Source: OLB23 sp965230965
Lineage (GTDB): Bacteria; Patescibacteriota; Microgenomatia; UBA1406; HO2-37-13b
DNA length: 64,000 bases
Direction: 5' to 3'
Assembly (NCBI GenBank): GCA_965230965.1
Contig: OZ246401.1
Span: 558,001 to 622,000 of the forward strand
In this document: positions 45,862 to 54,639 of the stretch, piece by piece
Layout of the letters: every line of letters begins with the position of its first letter
How positions within the stretch are numbered: position 1 is the first letter of the stretch
The notes under the pieces: generated by a model
What the model saw: the letters and a program-made list of their open reading frames with translations, nothing else
Database searches by the model: none
What the model was told of the DNA's origin: nothing
Made by a program: the position numbers and the translations under genes

Positions 45862-46926
45862 ATGGTTACAGATCTAGATGTGATGGCCTATAAAAACTAT
45901 GATGATCACTCTGCATTAGTAACCTTCCTAGACCCCCTCACTAAAACCCAGGGCTTTATTGCTTTCTATCGTTTAAATCTTCATCATCCAGCATTTGGTG
46001 CTACACGGATATGGAACTATCCATCCTTTCGTGATGGAATAGAAGATGCATTGCAGCTGGCAAAAATGATGATGTATAAAAATGCTATGGCTGGCACACC
46101 TTACGCTGGTGCCAAGGGCATTCTGGTAACTTCGATTACGAATCCTCGTGAGCGGCGTGAACTCCTTTTGCGCTATGCAAAGTTCGTTAACTTTCTTTCA
46201 GGAAAATTTATTACTGGCGCTGATGTTGGCGTATCACCCGAAGATGTGCACGCAATGAAGAAGATCAGCAACAACTATATTGTTGGGACGAAGGTCGATC
46301 CGGTTTTATATACAGTAAAGGGCCTATTGATTGCATTAGACATAGCTTCCAAAGAAGTTTTCGGAAGTATTGATCTGAGTAATAAAAGCATTGCAATTCA
46401 AGGAGTGGGCAAGGTCGGCGCAATGCTTGTGCATGCATTGCATGACAAGGTTAAGACAATCTATATTGCTGATACACGCGAGCAGGGAATTAATGAACTT
46501 TTGAAACTTTACAAGAATGTTGTTGCAGTAAAACCTGATGAAATATTAAATCAAAAGGTAGATATTTTTTGCCCATGCGCTATGGGAGGAGTATTAAATG
46601 CACGAAGTTTGAAAAAAATTAGAGCAGCAGTAATTATAGGAAGTGCGAATAATCAAATGGATGGCGCTGAAGTTGGAGATGCACTTCATAAAATGGGCAT
46701 TTTTTATGCACCTGATTATGTTGTTAATGCGGGTGGAGTCATGAGCGTAACATATGAATATGAACATTCTAAAATTATGAAAAAAGAAATAGATATGCGT
46801 GTTGATAGTGTTGGGGTGAATCTAAAGAAGGTGATTAATTATGCGCACAAGCATTCTATGAGTATGAGCGGAGCAGCTGATGAAATCACAGAGCACATTA
46901 TTCAAAGTAGAAAGCAATCATTATGA
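45862..46926 (+). CDS. Glu/Leu/Phe/Val dehydrogenase family enzyme, leucine-dehydrogenase-like
   Basis: 354 residues. MMMYKNAMAGTPYAGAKGIL gives the substrate Lys73 and catalytic Lys85 of the family; FITGADVGVSPEDV supplies the Asp; the Rossmann motif is AIQGVGKVGAM. It oxidises an amino acid to the oxo acid with NAD, or the reverse. The length and motifs are closer to leucine/valine dehydrogenases than to the gdhA product at 31.7 kb. The glycine pair before Lys85 is altered (AGAKG for GGGKA). It shares four bases with the next gene. Confidence 0.85.
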   Translation: MVTDLDVMAYKNYDDHSALVTFLDPLTKTQGFIAFYRLNLHHPAFGATRIWNYPSFRDGIEDALQLAKMMMYKNAMAGTPYAGAKGILVTSITNPRERRELLLRYAKFVNFLSGKFITGADVGVSPEDVHAMKKISNNYIVGTKVDPVLYTVKGLLIALDIASKEVFGSIDLSNKSIAIQGVGKVGAMLVHALHDKVKTIYIADTREQGINELLKLYKNVVAVKPDEILNQKVDIFCPCAMGGVLNARSLKKIRAAVIIGSANNQMDGAEVGDALHKMGIFYAPDYVVNAGGVMSVTYEYEHSKIMKKEIDMRVDSVGVNLKKVINYAHKHSMSMSGAADEITEHIIQSRKQSL

Positions 46927-48452
46927 GTGTCCTGAAGAATCCATACCTGCACGGCGATGAGCTGGTTGATCTATATAGCAAAATGCCAGAGGACTACTGG
47001 GTTGATGAAGGAAGTAACAGAGCCTTAAAGCTCTTCCACGAAATGTCTAATCGGGTTCCTGCATATAAAAAATTCCTAAAAAAACATCATATCGATCCAA
47101 AAAACATAAAGGATAGTGCAGATTTTAAGAAGCTTCCAACACTTGACAAGGAGAATTACTTACGTCAGTATTCTTTGCAAGACTTAAGTTGGGATGGTAA
47201 TTTTCCTGGGGGTCAACATGTAATATCAGCAACATCCGGCTCTACGGGTCTCCCGTTTTATTTTCCACGGTCAAAAGAACAAGATCTTCAATATGCAGCA
47301 GTTGCCGAAGCTTACCTGCGTACAAATTTTGATATCGATAAAAAATCAACACTATATATTATTGGATTCCCAATGGGAGTGTGGATTGGGGGAGTCTTTA
47401 CCTATCAAGCATTACAATATATTGCTGAACGTGGAAATTATGATATGAGCATCATAACTCCAGGCATTCATAAAGAAGAAATTATTAAGGCAATAAAAAA
47501 TTTAGGTTCGCATTTCGATCAGATTATCATTGGTTCATACGGCCCATTCCTGAAAGATGTGCTCGATGATGGTGTAGAAGCGGGTTTAGATTGGAAGAAA
47601 CATACTATTAAATGTATCTTTTCAGCTGAAGGTTTCTCAGAAGAGTTTCGAGAATTTGTAGGGCAAAAAATCGGAGCAAAAAATATTCATACTTTTTCGC
47701 TCAATCACTATGGCACTGTCGATCTCGGCACCATGGCATATGAAACACCCTTAGCTATTATGGCTCGTCGCAGAGCCCTAAAAAATTCAAAGTTATACAA
47801 AAGTTTGTTTGGTGAGACCAAAAGATTGCCAACATTCTGTCAGTATGACCCGAACCTTTTTTACTTTGAACAGTTAGAAGAAGGTCGATTATTATGTTCG
47901 GCATATAGTGGTATTCCACTTGTTCGCTATGATCTGAAAGATAATGGCGGACTCATGAGCTACAGTAAATTCACTGCTATTTGTAAAACTGAAGGCATAA
48001 ATCTTACGAAAGAGGCAAGAGCTGCAGATATTGCTCATACAGTATGGCAATTACCCTTTGTGTATGTATATGAACGAAGCGATTTTTCTGTAAGTTTTCA
48101 TGCGTTTCAAATATATCCCGAAACAGTTCGAAAAGCTCTGGAAAAAAATGCGGTCACAGATCAAGTTACTGGTAAATTTACTATGATGGTAGATTTTGAT
48201 GAAAAACAAAACCAAATTTTTATTGTCAATATCGAGTTGAAGAGAGGAGTTCATCAGTCTACTCTGCTGATTCATAAACTCCAAAAAGTAATACTTGATC
48301 AATTAATCAAAGAAAGCTCTGAATATCGTGAGACATATAGTCAAAAAGGTAGTAAAATTCTTCCAAAAGTTGTGCTATGGAGTTATGAGGATCCGCTTTA
48401 CTTTAAGCCTGGCACAAAGCAGAAATGGGTTAGTAAAATTAAATCATCATGA
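46923..48452 (+). CDS. PaaK/LuxE-type adenylate-forming ligase
   Basis: 509 residues. The ATP loop is ISATSGSTGLPFYFPRS (about 100-115). Further landmarks are IIIGSYGPFL, the YGTVDLG segment (Glu replaced by Val-Asp), LVRYDLKDNG (the R-x-D motif) and the C-terminal Lys region YFKPGTKQKW. PaaK activates aryl acids as CoA thioesters, and LuxE activates fatty acids through an acyl-adenylate. The substrate cannot be told. It overlaps both neighbours by four bases (ATGA), so it is translated with them. Confidence 0.78.
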   Translation: MSVLKNPYLHGDELVDLYSKMPEDYWVDEGSNRALKLFHEMSNRVPAYKKFLKKHHIDPKNIKDSADFKKLPTLDKENYLRQYSLQDLSWDGNFPGGQHVISATSGSTGLPFYFPRSKEQDLQYAAVAEAYLRTNFDIDKKSTLYIIGFPMGVWIGGVFTYQALQYIAERGNYDMSIITPGIHKEEIIKAIKNLGSHFDQIIIGSYGPFLKDVLDDGVEAGLDWKKHTIKCIFSAEGFSEEFREFVGQKIGAKNIHTFSLNHYGTVDLGTMAYETPLAIMARRRALKNSKLYKSLFGETKRLPTFCQYDPNLFYFEQLEEGRLLCSAYSGIPLVRYDLKDNGGLMSYSKFTAICKTEGINLTKEARAADIAHTVWQLPFVYVYERSDFSVSFHAFQIYPETVRKALEKNAVTDQVTGKFTMMVDFDEKQNQIFIVNIELKRGVHQSTLLIHKLQKVILDQLIKESSEYRETYSQKGSKILPKVVLWSYEDPLYFKPGTKQKWVSKIKSS

Positions 48453-50698
48453 ATATTTCTGAAATACTTTCGAAAAAAAAATTCACTTCGATGACAGATC
48501 ACCTGCAATATCCGCCTACACCATTGATTTTTCCCACAAGTGACAAAAATTTTAATAAGAAGTTTTCAGATTTTATTAAGGATGCAGAAATCCATTATAT
48601 CCACGATACATATAATGATCAGCTTATTGAATTATTCTATTTACGTTATCCTGCTTATAAGGAAGGTTCAGAGGAGGCTACAAAACCCCTGGAAAAGTTT
48701 TTGCAAAAGTATCTCAAGAAAAACAAAGATTATGATAGCGTAGGAACATGGGTGTACTACCCATGGACTAAAACATTGCTCCATACACTTGATGAAAAAG
48801 AATATCTAGAAGCAAGAACATATCGTAACAGATATTTAATTACCCCAGAAGAACAGAAGAAACTATATGGTGCTGTTATAGGTATAGCAGGGCTGAGCGT
48901 GGGTAATAGTGTCGCATTATGCTTAGCATATTCAGGGATTGGAGGAACACTAAAACTTGCTGATCCCGATATATTTTCTTTATCTAATCTTAATCGCGTA
49001 CGAGTGCCGCTGCATTATGTGGGCGTGAAAAAGGTCTATGTTGCCGCACAACAGATTTATGAAGTCAATCCGTATGCAAAATTGCTTCTGTATCCAGAGG
49101 GAGTAACAAAAGATAACCTAAAGGATTTTCTTATTGGGGGAGCTCGTCTTGATATTGTCATTGACGAAATGGATCAACTTAAAATGAAATTGTTTATTCG
49201 CTTAGCTGCTCGTGCTGAAAAAATGCCCGTGCTTATGGCGACAGATAATGGTGACAATGGCATTGTTGATGTAGATAGATTTGATCTGGATCAGAGACAA
49301 GGGCCCTTTGGGCAACTTCCATTAATGGATTTAGATACAGTTATAAGGGGCATTGATTTTGGCGAACCATTTACTCTTACTCTTGATGAAAAAATTAGGT
49401 TGTCAAGTAAAATAGTTGGCCCTGAAGGGGTTGCGCCGCGCATGCAAGATTCACTCAAAGAAGTTGGCTCAACTATTGCTTCATGGCCACAGCTTGGTAT
49501 TTCTGCTTTTTTGGGCGGAGTTAATGTGGCATATAATGCCAAAGCATTGCTGCTAGGACTTCCTATTTCTTCGGGGAAAAAATATGTATCACTTGATGAG
49601 ATTTTCTTAGATGGATATTTAAGTGAAGATGCAGTAGCTGCACGTAAGAAGAAGACTGGCGAGTTTATAAGCTATATAAATAGCCTAGAGGATAAAGCTC
49701 GCATGTCTTTTAAAAAAATCAATACGAAAGACTTTCCTTCAAAAAAAGGTATCGCAGAGAGAATTAAGTTTTTGTTAAAATACGTCGTTCTTGCACCTTC
49801 TACGCATAATACTCAGCCCTGGGTATTTCATATCGACAACAATAGGCTCACCATTGAAGCTGATCCTGATCGCATACTTCCTGTTTCAGATCCTATGCAG
49901 CGAGAAATGTACATAAGCTTGGGAGCAGCTCTCGAAAATACTCTTATCGCTGCGGGGAGGTTTAAATTATCTACAGACGTTAAGTTTACAGAAAGAAATG
50001 GCGTATGCTCCATCAATATTGATTTTTTCGAAGGAAAGAAAGCCTACCTACCTGACTTGTTTGATGAAATAGAAAGACGTTTTACTGATCGATCTTTATT
50101 CCAGCAGCGAGCGCTTCCATCAAGGGTTGTACAGATGCTTCAAAAATTACCAATTGATGAAGACTGTTCTTTGTATGTTCTCACTGACGATACAATAAAG
50201 AGTAATCTTGCTGAGGCCCTGGCTTCTGCTGCGAGCAAAACAATGCAAAATGAATTATTCCGCAAGGAGCTTGCTTATTGGATTCGAAATAATTTTACAA
50301 AGCTTAGTGACGGCTTTAGTATTGGTTTGCCCGATATTCAGTCGCTATTAGCACCATTTTTAATGCATGAATTTAATTTGGAAAATCCATCAGAACAAAG
50401 TAGAGAAGCAATAATGCTCCATCATTCTTCTGGGGTGATTTGTATTTCAACAAAGGAAGATACTTTGACAGCGTGGATTAAGGCCGGACAGTTATTTGAA
50501 AGAACGGTATTACAGTTGGGTACGCTTGGCGTACATCATTCTATTCATGCTGCCATGATTGAACAAGATGGAGCACGAAAGAAGCTTGCCTCAGCACTGA
50601 AGACGACGCAGTTCCCCCAAGTCTTTTTAAGAGTAGGATATAGTAAGCTACCTATTATTCATTCGCCAAGAAGAGATGTCGCAGAAACTATTAGATAA
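48449..50698 (+). CDS. ThiF/E1-like adenylyltransferase fused to a nitroreductase domain (MoeY-like)
   Basis: 749 residues. The N-terminal ~110 residues are of unclear fold. The E1 domain (about 140-400) has GIAGLSVGNS, LKLADPDIF, SNLNRVRVP and GVKKV, so the ATP-binding Asp, Arg and Lys of ThiF/MoeB are kept. The FMN nitroreductase-like domain (about 430-749) has LAPSTHNTQPWVF and, later, TLGVHHSIHAAM. This domain pairing is known from mycobacterial MoeY-like proteins of unproven function. Here it sits between an adenylating ligase and a hydrolase. Confidence 0.8.
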   Translation: MNISEILSKKKFTSMTDHLQYPPTPLIFPTSDKNFNKKFSDFIKDAEIHYIHDTYNDQLIELFYLRYPAYKEGSEEATKPLEKFLQKYLKKNKDYDSVGTWVYYPWTKTLLHTLDEKEYLEARTYRNRYLITPEEQKKLYGAVIGIAGLSVGNSVALCLAYSGIGGTLKLADPDIFSLSNLNRVRVPLHYVGVKKVYVAAQQIYEVNPYAKLLLYPEGVTKDNLKDFLIGGARLDIVIDEMDQLKMKLFIRLAARAEKMPVLMATDNGDNGIVDVDRFDLDQRQGPFGQLPLMDLDTVIRGIDFGEPFTLTLDEKIRLSSKIVGPEGVAPRMQDSLKEVGSTIASWPQLGISAFLGGVNVAYNAKALLLGLPISSGKKYVSLDEIFLDGYLSEDAVAARKKKTGEFISYINSLEDKARMSFKKINTKDFPSKKGIAERIKFLLKYVVLAPSTHNTQPWVFHIDNNRLTIEADPDRILPVSDPMQREMYISLGAALENTLIAAGRFKLSTDVKFTERNGVCSINIDFFEGKKAYLPDLFDEIERRFTDRSLFQQRALPSRVVQMLQKLPIDEDCSLYVLTDDTIKSNLAEALASAASKTMQNELFRKELAYWIRNNFTKLSDGFSIGLPDIQSLLAPFLMHEFNLENPSEQSREAIMLHHSSGVICISTKEDTLTAWIKAGQLFERTVLQLGTLGVHHSIHAAMIEQDGARKKLASALKTTQFPQVFLRVGYSKLPIIHSPRRDVAETIR

Positions 50699-51584
50699 AA
50701 CCCTAAGAAGTGTACAGGCGCAACTCATCGCATCAATAGATCCAGCAATTATTTCCAGAACAATTAAGGTGGGTGGGAAAAAAATCCATTACATTGTCGT
50801 TGGTAAAGGTCGACCTCTGCTACTTATTCATGGCGCAACCTTGGGATGGGGTCAATGGTATAAGAATATATACGATCTTTCAAAAAAGCATAAAGTCATT
50901 GCCATTGATCTTCCTGGGTCTGGTCTGTCATCTCGCGTTGATTTTAATGCGGAACATTTAGAGAAATTATTTGTCGATACTGTCGCAGCAACAATGACCT
51001 CGCTCAATATTAAATCCTACGATGTTGTCGGTCATTCTTTTGGAGGCTGGGTGGGTGCACGATTAGCTTTAAAATATCCAAAAAGAGTTAAGAAGCTCGT
51101 ATTAATAAACCCAGTTGGCCTTTCTCAAGATATACCGAGTCCGTTTCACATACTATCTATCTCAAGCTTTATACCGAAAATACTACATGTGCTTGTATTG
51201 GGTAAGAGTCATAAAAAGACAGAGGATTTTTTAAAAAGCGTTGTGACAAATCCAGCTACACAGTTATCTAAATTCTTCATAAACCATTTTCATGCAGCTC
51301 GTTTGATTCAAGGCACACAAAGCCCCTTTCATCTTATTGCTTCGGCTTTGCACAAGGGCAAATTAAAGAAAGATTACTTCATACTTCCAGATTTGGAAAA
51401 GATTTCAACAAAAACATTAATAGTATGGGGTAAGCAAGATAAAAGCATGTACTTTCCTAGCACATTGACCAAGATCAAGAATCCACGACTGAAACTACAT
51501 GTATACAACGATACGGGTCATATTCCTTTCATTGAAAAAGCTACGCATTTCAATCAACTACTTCTATCGTTTCTTCAAGGGTGA
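50676..51584 (+). CDS. Alpha/beta hydrolase
   Basis: 302 residues. Oxyanion region LLIHGATLGWGQW, nucleophile GHSFGGW (Ser near residue 124), Asp in WGKQDKSM and His in DTGHIPF: a full catalytic triad. The lid is ~60 residues. It overlaps the fusion gene by 23 bases. In this operon a thioesterase or product-releasing hydrolase role is plausible but inferred. Confidence 0.85.
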   Translation: MSQKLLDKTLRSVQAQLIASIDPAIISRTIKVGGKKIHYIVVGKGRPLLLIHGATLGWGQWYKNIYDLSKKHKVIAIDLPGSGLSSRVDFNAEHLEKLFVDTVAATMTSLNIKSYDVVGHSFGGWVGARLALKYPKRVKKLVLINPVGLSQDIPSPFHILSISSFIPKILHVLVLGKSHKKTEDFLKSVVTNPATQLSKFFINHFHAARLIQGTQSPFHLIASALHKGKLKKDYFILPDLEKISTKTLIVWGKQDKSMYFPSTLTKIKNPRLKLHVYNDTGHIPFIEKATHFNQLLLSFLQG

Positions 51585-51596
51585 TACACTTATTAT

Positions 51597-53882
51597 ATGT
51601 TAGGTTTCTATGAACTCGCTAGTTTGGTTTTGATTGTGTTTGTTATATTGATCGACTTGGTATTAGCTGCATTCGTCTACAAAAGCAATCCTCGAAGTGC
51701 AACAAACAGAATATTTACTCTTCTGACGGTGATCATATCACTTTGGCTCTCATTTAATTTTCTTTCAGTCAAGCATGATTTGCTAGGTGCAAGTCTTTTT
51801 TGGACGCGCATGAGCTTTCTTTTTGCTGTTCCATTAAGTTTGTTGTTTTTTTTGCTCGCACATACACTCCCTAATGAAAAAATAGTTCTTAATCCCAGAG
51901 CATTTTTTAGTTCGATACTTATAACTATAATTACAATGGTTGTAGCGGTATCTCCTCTGGCAATCAGCGGCGTTCAAATTGTTGACAATATGCCGCAACC
52001 TATTACTGGTCCTGGGATGTTGCTATTCTCTTTAGTAACAACAAGTTTTAGTATGCTTGCTGTGTATGTTCTCCTGAAAAGATTAAGGCGTGCAGCCGGG
52101 AAGGTGAGAGAACAGCTCCGTTGGATAGTCTTGGGTATTTTGGTAATGCTAGGACTTATTATTTTCACGATACTTTTACCACTCATGCTCTTTAAAACGA
52201 GCAGTTTCGTTTCTTTAATGCCTTTATACACAGCGATATTCATTGCAATGACCGCCTATGCGATTATTAGGCATAATTTCCTCGATGTGCGGCTTCTTGT
52301 TGCCAGGTCCATTGCGTATTCAGTGGTTGCGGTTATTCTTGTTCTAACATATTCGGGGTCGATCTTTTTAGTAGGGACATATGTTATTGGCTATGAAATA
52401 AGACCAGTAAACATGTTAATTTCCGTCATCTTTGCCTTCATTATTGCTATATCTTATGAACCACTTCTAAGAAATATTGAGCGTTTAACTGACAGATTGT
52501 TCTTTAAAGATCGTTATGATAGTCGTTTTCTTCTCGCTAAATTAGGGCGCATTATGGCATCAACACTAGAATTAAAAGAACTCACACAACTCATTCTCAA
52601 GACGTTATTAAAGGATATGAAAGTTTCGAAGGGATATCTTTTATTGACTCGTGAAAACCAAATTATTTGGTCCCATGGACAAGGCTATTATCACATCACC
52701 CAACATAATTTTGTAGGAGATTATATTAATTTTCTTATCACGTCAGCTTTGAAAAAAAAGAATGACGACATTTTATTGTTTGAAGAATTGCCTGACGGTC
52801 CAGAAAAAGATATTATGCGCGAGTATGAAATGAGCGTCGCGTATCCCTTGCTTGTCGAAGGAAAGCCAATAGGCTTAATGTGGTTTGGATCAAAACTTTC
52901 AGGTGAAACATATTCTACTGAAGACATGCATCTATTTAAAATTTTTGCTCCAGAGGTTGCTGTCGCCATAAATAATTCGCTTCAGTATGACGAAATTAAA
53001 CAGTTCAACATCACATTGCAGGAGAAAATAAAACAGGCGACATCTAATTTGCGTACAGCGAATCATAAATTAAAGGAGCTCGATAAGATGAAAGATGACT
53101 TTGTCTCAGTTGCGTCACACGAGCTTCGCACGCCAATGACTGCCATTAAATCATATCTCTGGCTAGCGCTTGCTGGAAAAGGTGGCAAGCTTTCTGCAAA
53201 GCAGCAGTATTATCTGCAGCGATCATACAATTCGGTTGATCGCCTCATAAAACTTGTGAATGATATGTTAAATATTTCACGCATAGAATCAGGCAGAATT
53301 TTTATAAGCCTGGCAAAAACAAATATTGTTTCGCTTATCGAAGAAGTTATCGAAGAAGTAAAACCACGTATTGATGAACTAAAAATTAAAATTGCCTTTG
53401 ATTTTTCAAGTAATGGTGTATTGAGTAAGGAGAAGGTCGGTGAGGTTATAGCTGACTCAGATAAAATAAAAGAAGTTGTGTTAAATCTTATCGGAAATTC
53501 ACTAAAATTTACCGAAGAAGGCGGGACCATAACGGTTTCGTTTATCAAAGATGAAGGTAGAATTATCACGCGCGTGAAAGATTCGGGCAGAGGTATTGAT
53601 AAGAAAGATATGCCAACACTCTTTACAAAATTCGGTATGATCCAGGGTTCATACGCAACAAATAAGAAAGCTTCAGGAACGGGCCTAGGACTCTATATTA
53701 GTAAGTCAATTATTGAGCTCCATAATGGTGAAATGAAGGCCGAGTCAGAGGGATTAGGCAAGGGTTCTACGTTCTCATTTTCTGTTCCGGTTTATTCACA
53801 GAGTCTCTTGAAGAAAATGTCCGATAAGCTTAATACAGGAAATCGCGATCAGACAATAGGTATTATTCATACATCAATATAA
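51597..53882 (+). CDS. Membrane sensor histidine kinase with GAF domain
   Basis: 761 residues. Eight membrane helices lie in the first ~300 residues. A GAF-like domain follows (about 325-465, ending SVAYPLLVEGKPIGLMWFGS). A coiled-coil linker precedes HisKA with H508 (SVASHELRTPMTAIKSY) and HATPase with N, G1 and G2 boxes (LNLIGNSLKF, VKDSGRGID, GTGLGLYISKSI). All kinase motifs are intact. It starts twelve bases after the hydrolase, so the sensor is probably made together with the enzymes. Its stop overlaps the right copy of the 30-base inverted repeat. Confidence 0.92.
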   Translation: MLGFYELASLVLIVFVILIDLVLAAFVYKSNPRSATNRIFTLLTVIISLWLSFNFLSVKHDLLGASLFWTRMSFLFAVPLSLLFFLLAHTLPNEKIVLNPRAFFSSILITIITMVVAVSPLAISGVQIVDNMPQPITGPGMLLFSLVTTSFSMLAVYVLLKRLRRAAGKVREQLRWIVLGILVMLGLIIFTILLPLMLFKTSSFVSLMPLYTAIFIAMTAYAIIRHNFLDVRLLVARSIAYSVVAVILVLTYSGSIFLVGTYVIGYEIRPVNMLISVIFAFIIAISYEPLLRNIERLTDRLFFKDRYDSRFLLAKLGRIMASTLELKELTQLILKTLLKDMKVSKGYLLLTRENQIIWSHGQGYYHITQHNFVGDYINFLITSALKKKNDDILLFEELPDGPEKDIMREYEMSVAYPLLVEGKPIGLMWFGSKLSGETYSTEDMHLFKIFAPEVAVAINNSLQYDEIKQFNITLQEKIKQATSNLRTANHKLKELDKMKDDFVSVASHELRTPMTAIKSYLWLALAGKGGKLSAKQQYYLQRSYNSVDRLIKLVNDMLNISRIESGRIFISLAKTNIVSLIEEVIEEVKPRIDELKIKIAFDFSSNGVLSKEKVGEVIADSDKIKEVVLNLIGNSLKFTEEGGTITVSFIKDEGRIITRVKDSGRGIDKKDMPTLFTKFGMIQGSYATNKKASGTGLGLYISKSIIELHNGEMKAESEGLGKGSTFSFSVPVYSQSLLKKMSDKLNTGNRDQTIGIIHTSI

Positions 53883-53910
53883 GCCCAGGGCTTAAAAAGC
53901 TCGTGTCTTC
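53881..53910 (-). repeat. 30-base inverted repeat, right copy (REP-like copy 13)
   Basis: Exact reverse complement of 35351-35380, lying between the convergent kinase and pilin-like genes and overlapping the kinase stop codon. Confidence 0.8.
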
Positions 53911-53911
53911 A

Positions 53912-54625
53912 TTATTGGCAGGTGTTTGTGCAAGTACCCTCACTGTAGAGAAGTAGCGGTGAATTACATGTGCCTCCACTAGAGCAGTTAGCAAAATCAC
54001 CACAGTTATTGCAGATTGATCCTTGGTAACAAAATTTTGGTGAAGGATCAGCTGGACAAGCAGGGAATGGTGTTGGTGTGTTTTGAGGGCCGCCTCCACT
54101 TCCATTATAACCACTTCCACCTTCAACTAGACAGCCCTCAGGTTGACTTTCAACTTTGGATTGGTCGTTTGTTACAGCATAGTTACACGTCAGTCCATTT
54201 TCTGATCCCGGTGAGGCACCCAATTGACCATAGATGACATACCAGAGTGGTTGTGCATTAGTACAATCATATTTGTATAAATAATCTTTTCTGCCGTGTT
54301 CAGGATCACAATACAAGAGCTGTACCAGTGTAGAGAATGTTCCCGCATCGCGTTCAAGTCCACAGATATGGCACGAGCAAACCCCACTATTATTCTGAGC
54401 CGTGTCATAACATACAAGATCATCAGTAGGGTAACTTAGATTTTCAAGGAAATAATTTTCAAAAAGAATGCGAAGTTGTTCGAGTTCACGTTTGCGTTCA
54501 ATGTCCCAGGCTCTATTACGAGTCTTTGCTGGATTAAATATAAATAGAGCAATGACTGCGAGTATCGCAATAATCATAACAACAATAAGGATTTCTACAA
54601 GGGTAAACCCTTTTTCTCTTCGCAT
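53912..54625 (-). CDS. Type IV pilin/pseudopilin-like protein with a Cys-rich tail
   Basis: 237 residues from the ATG at 54625 (MRREKGFTLVEIL). The prepilin peptidase site is KG-FTLVE, followed by the hydrophobic N-helix (IVVMIIAILAVIALFIF). A pseudopilin-type region (NRAWDIERKRELEQLRILFENYF) leads to a globular part rich in Cys, then a GGGPQNTPTPFP linker and a Cys-rich terminus (about ten Cys). The 3' tail looks like a disulfide-knotted tip domain. It may serve adhesion or DNA uptake. Confidence 0.82.
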   Translation of the reverse strand: MRREKGFTLVEILIVVMIIAILAVIALFIFNPAKTRNRAWDIERKRELEQLRILFENYFLENLSYPTDDLVCYDTAQNNSGVCSCHICGLERDAGTFSTLVQLLYCDPEHGRKDYLYKYDCTNAQPLWYVIYGQLGASPGSENGLTCNYAVTNDQSKVESQPEGCLVEGGSGYNGSGGGPQNTPTPFPACPADPSPKFCYQGSICNNCGDFANCSSGGTCNSPLLLYSEGTCTNTCQ

Positions 54626-54639
54626 ATGATGAGTATACA

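Noticed and set aside
48449..50698. Azole-forming RiPP cluster (E1 plus nitroreductase as cyclodehydratase/dehydrogenase)
   Set aside because: No YcaO protein and no precursor peptide gene were found, and the fusion order matches MoeY-like proteins better. Kept only as an analogy.
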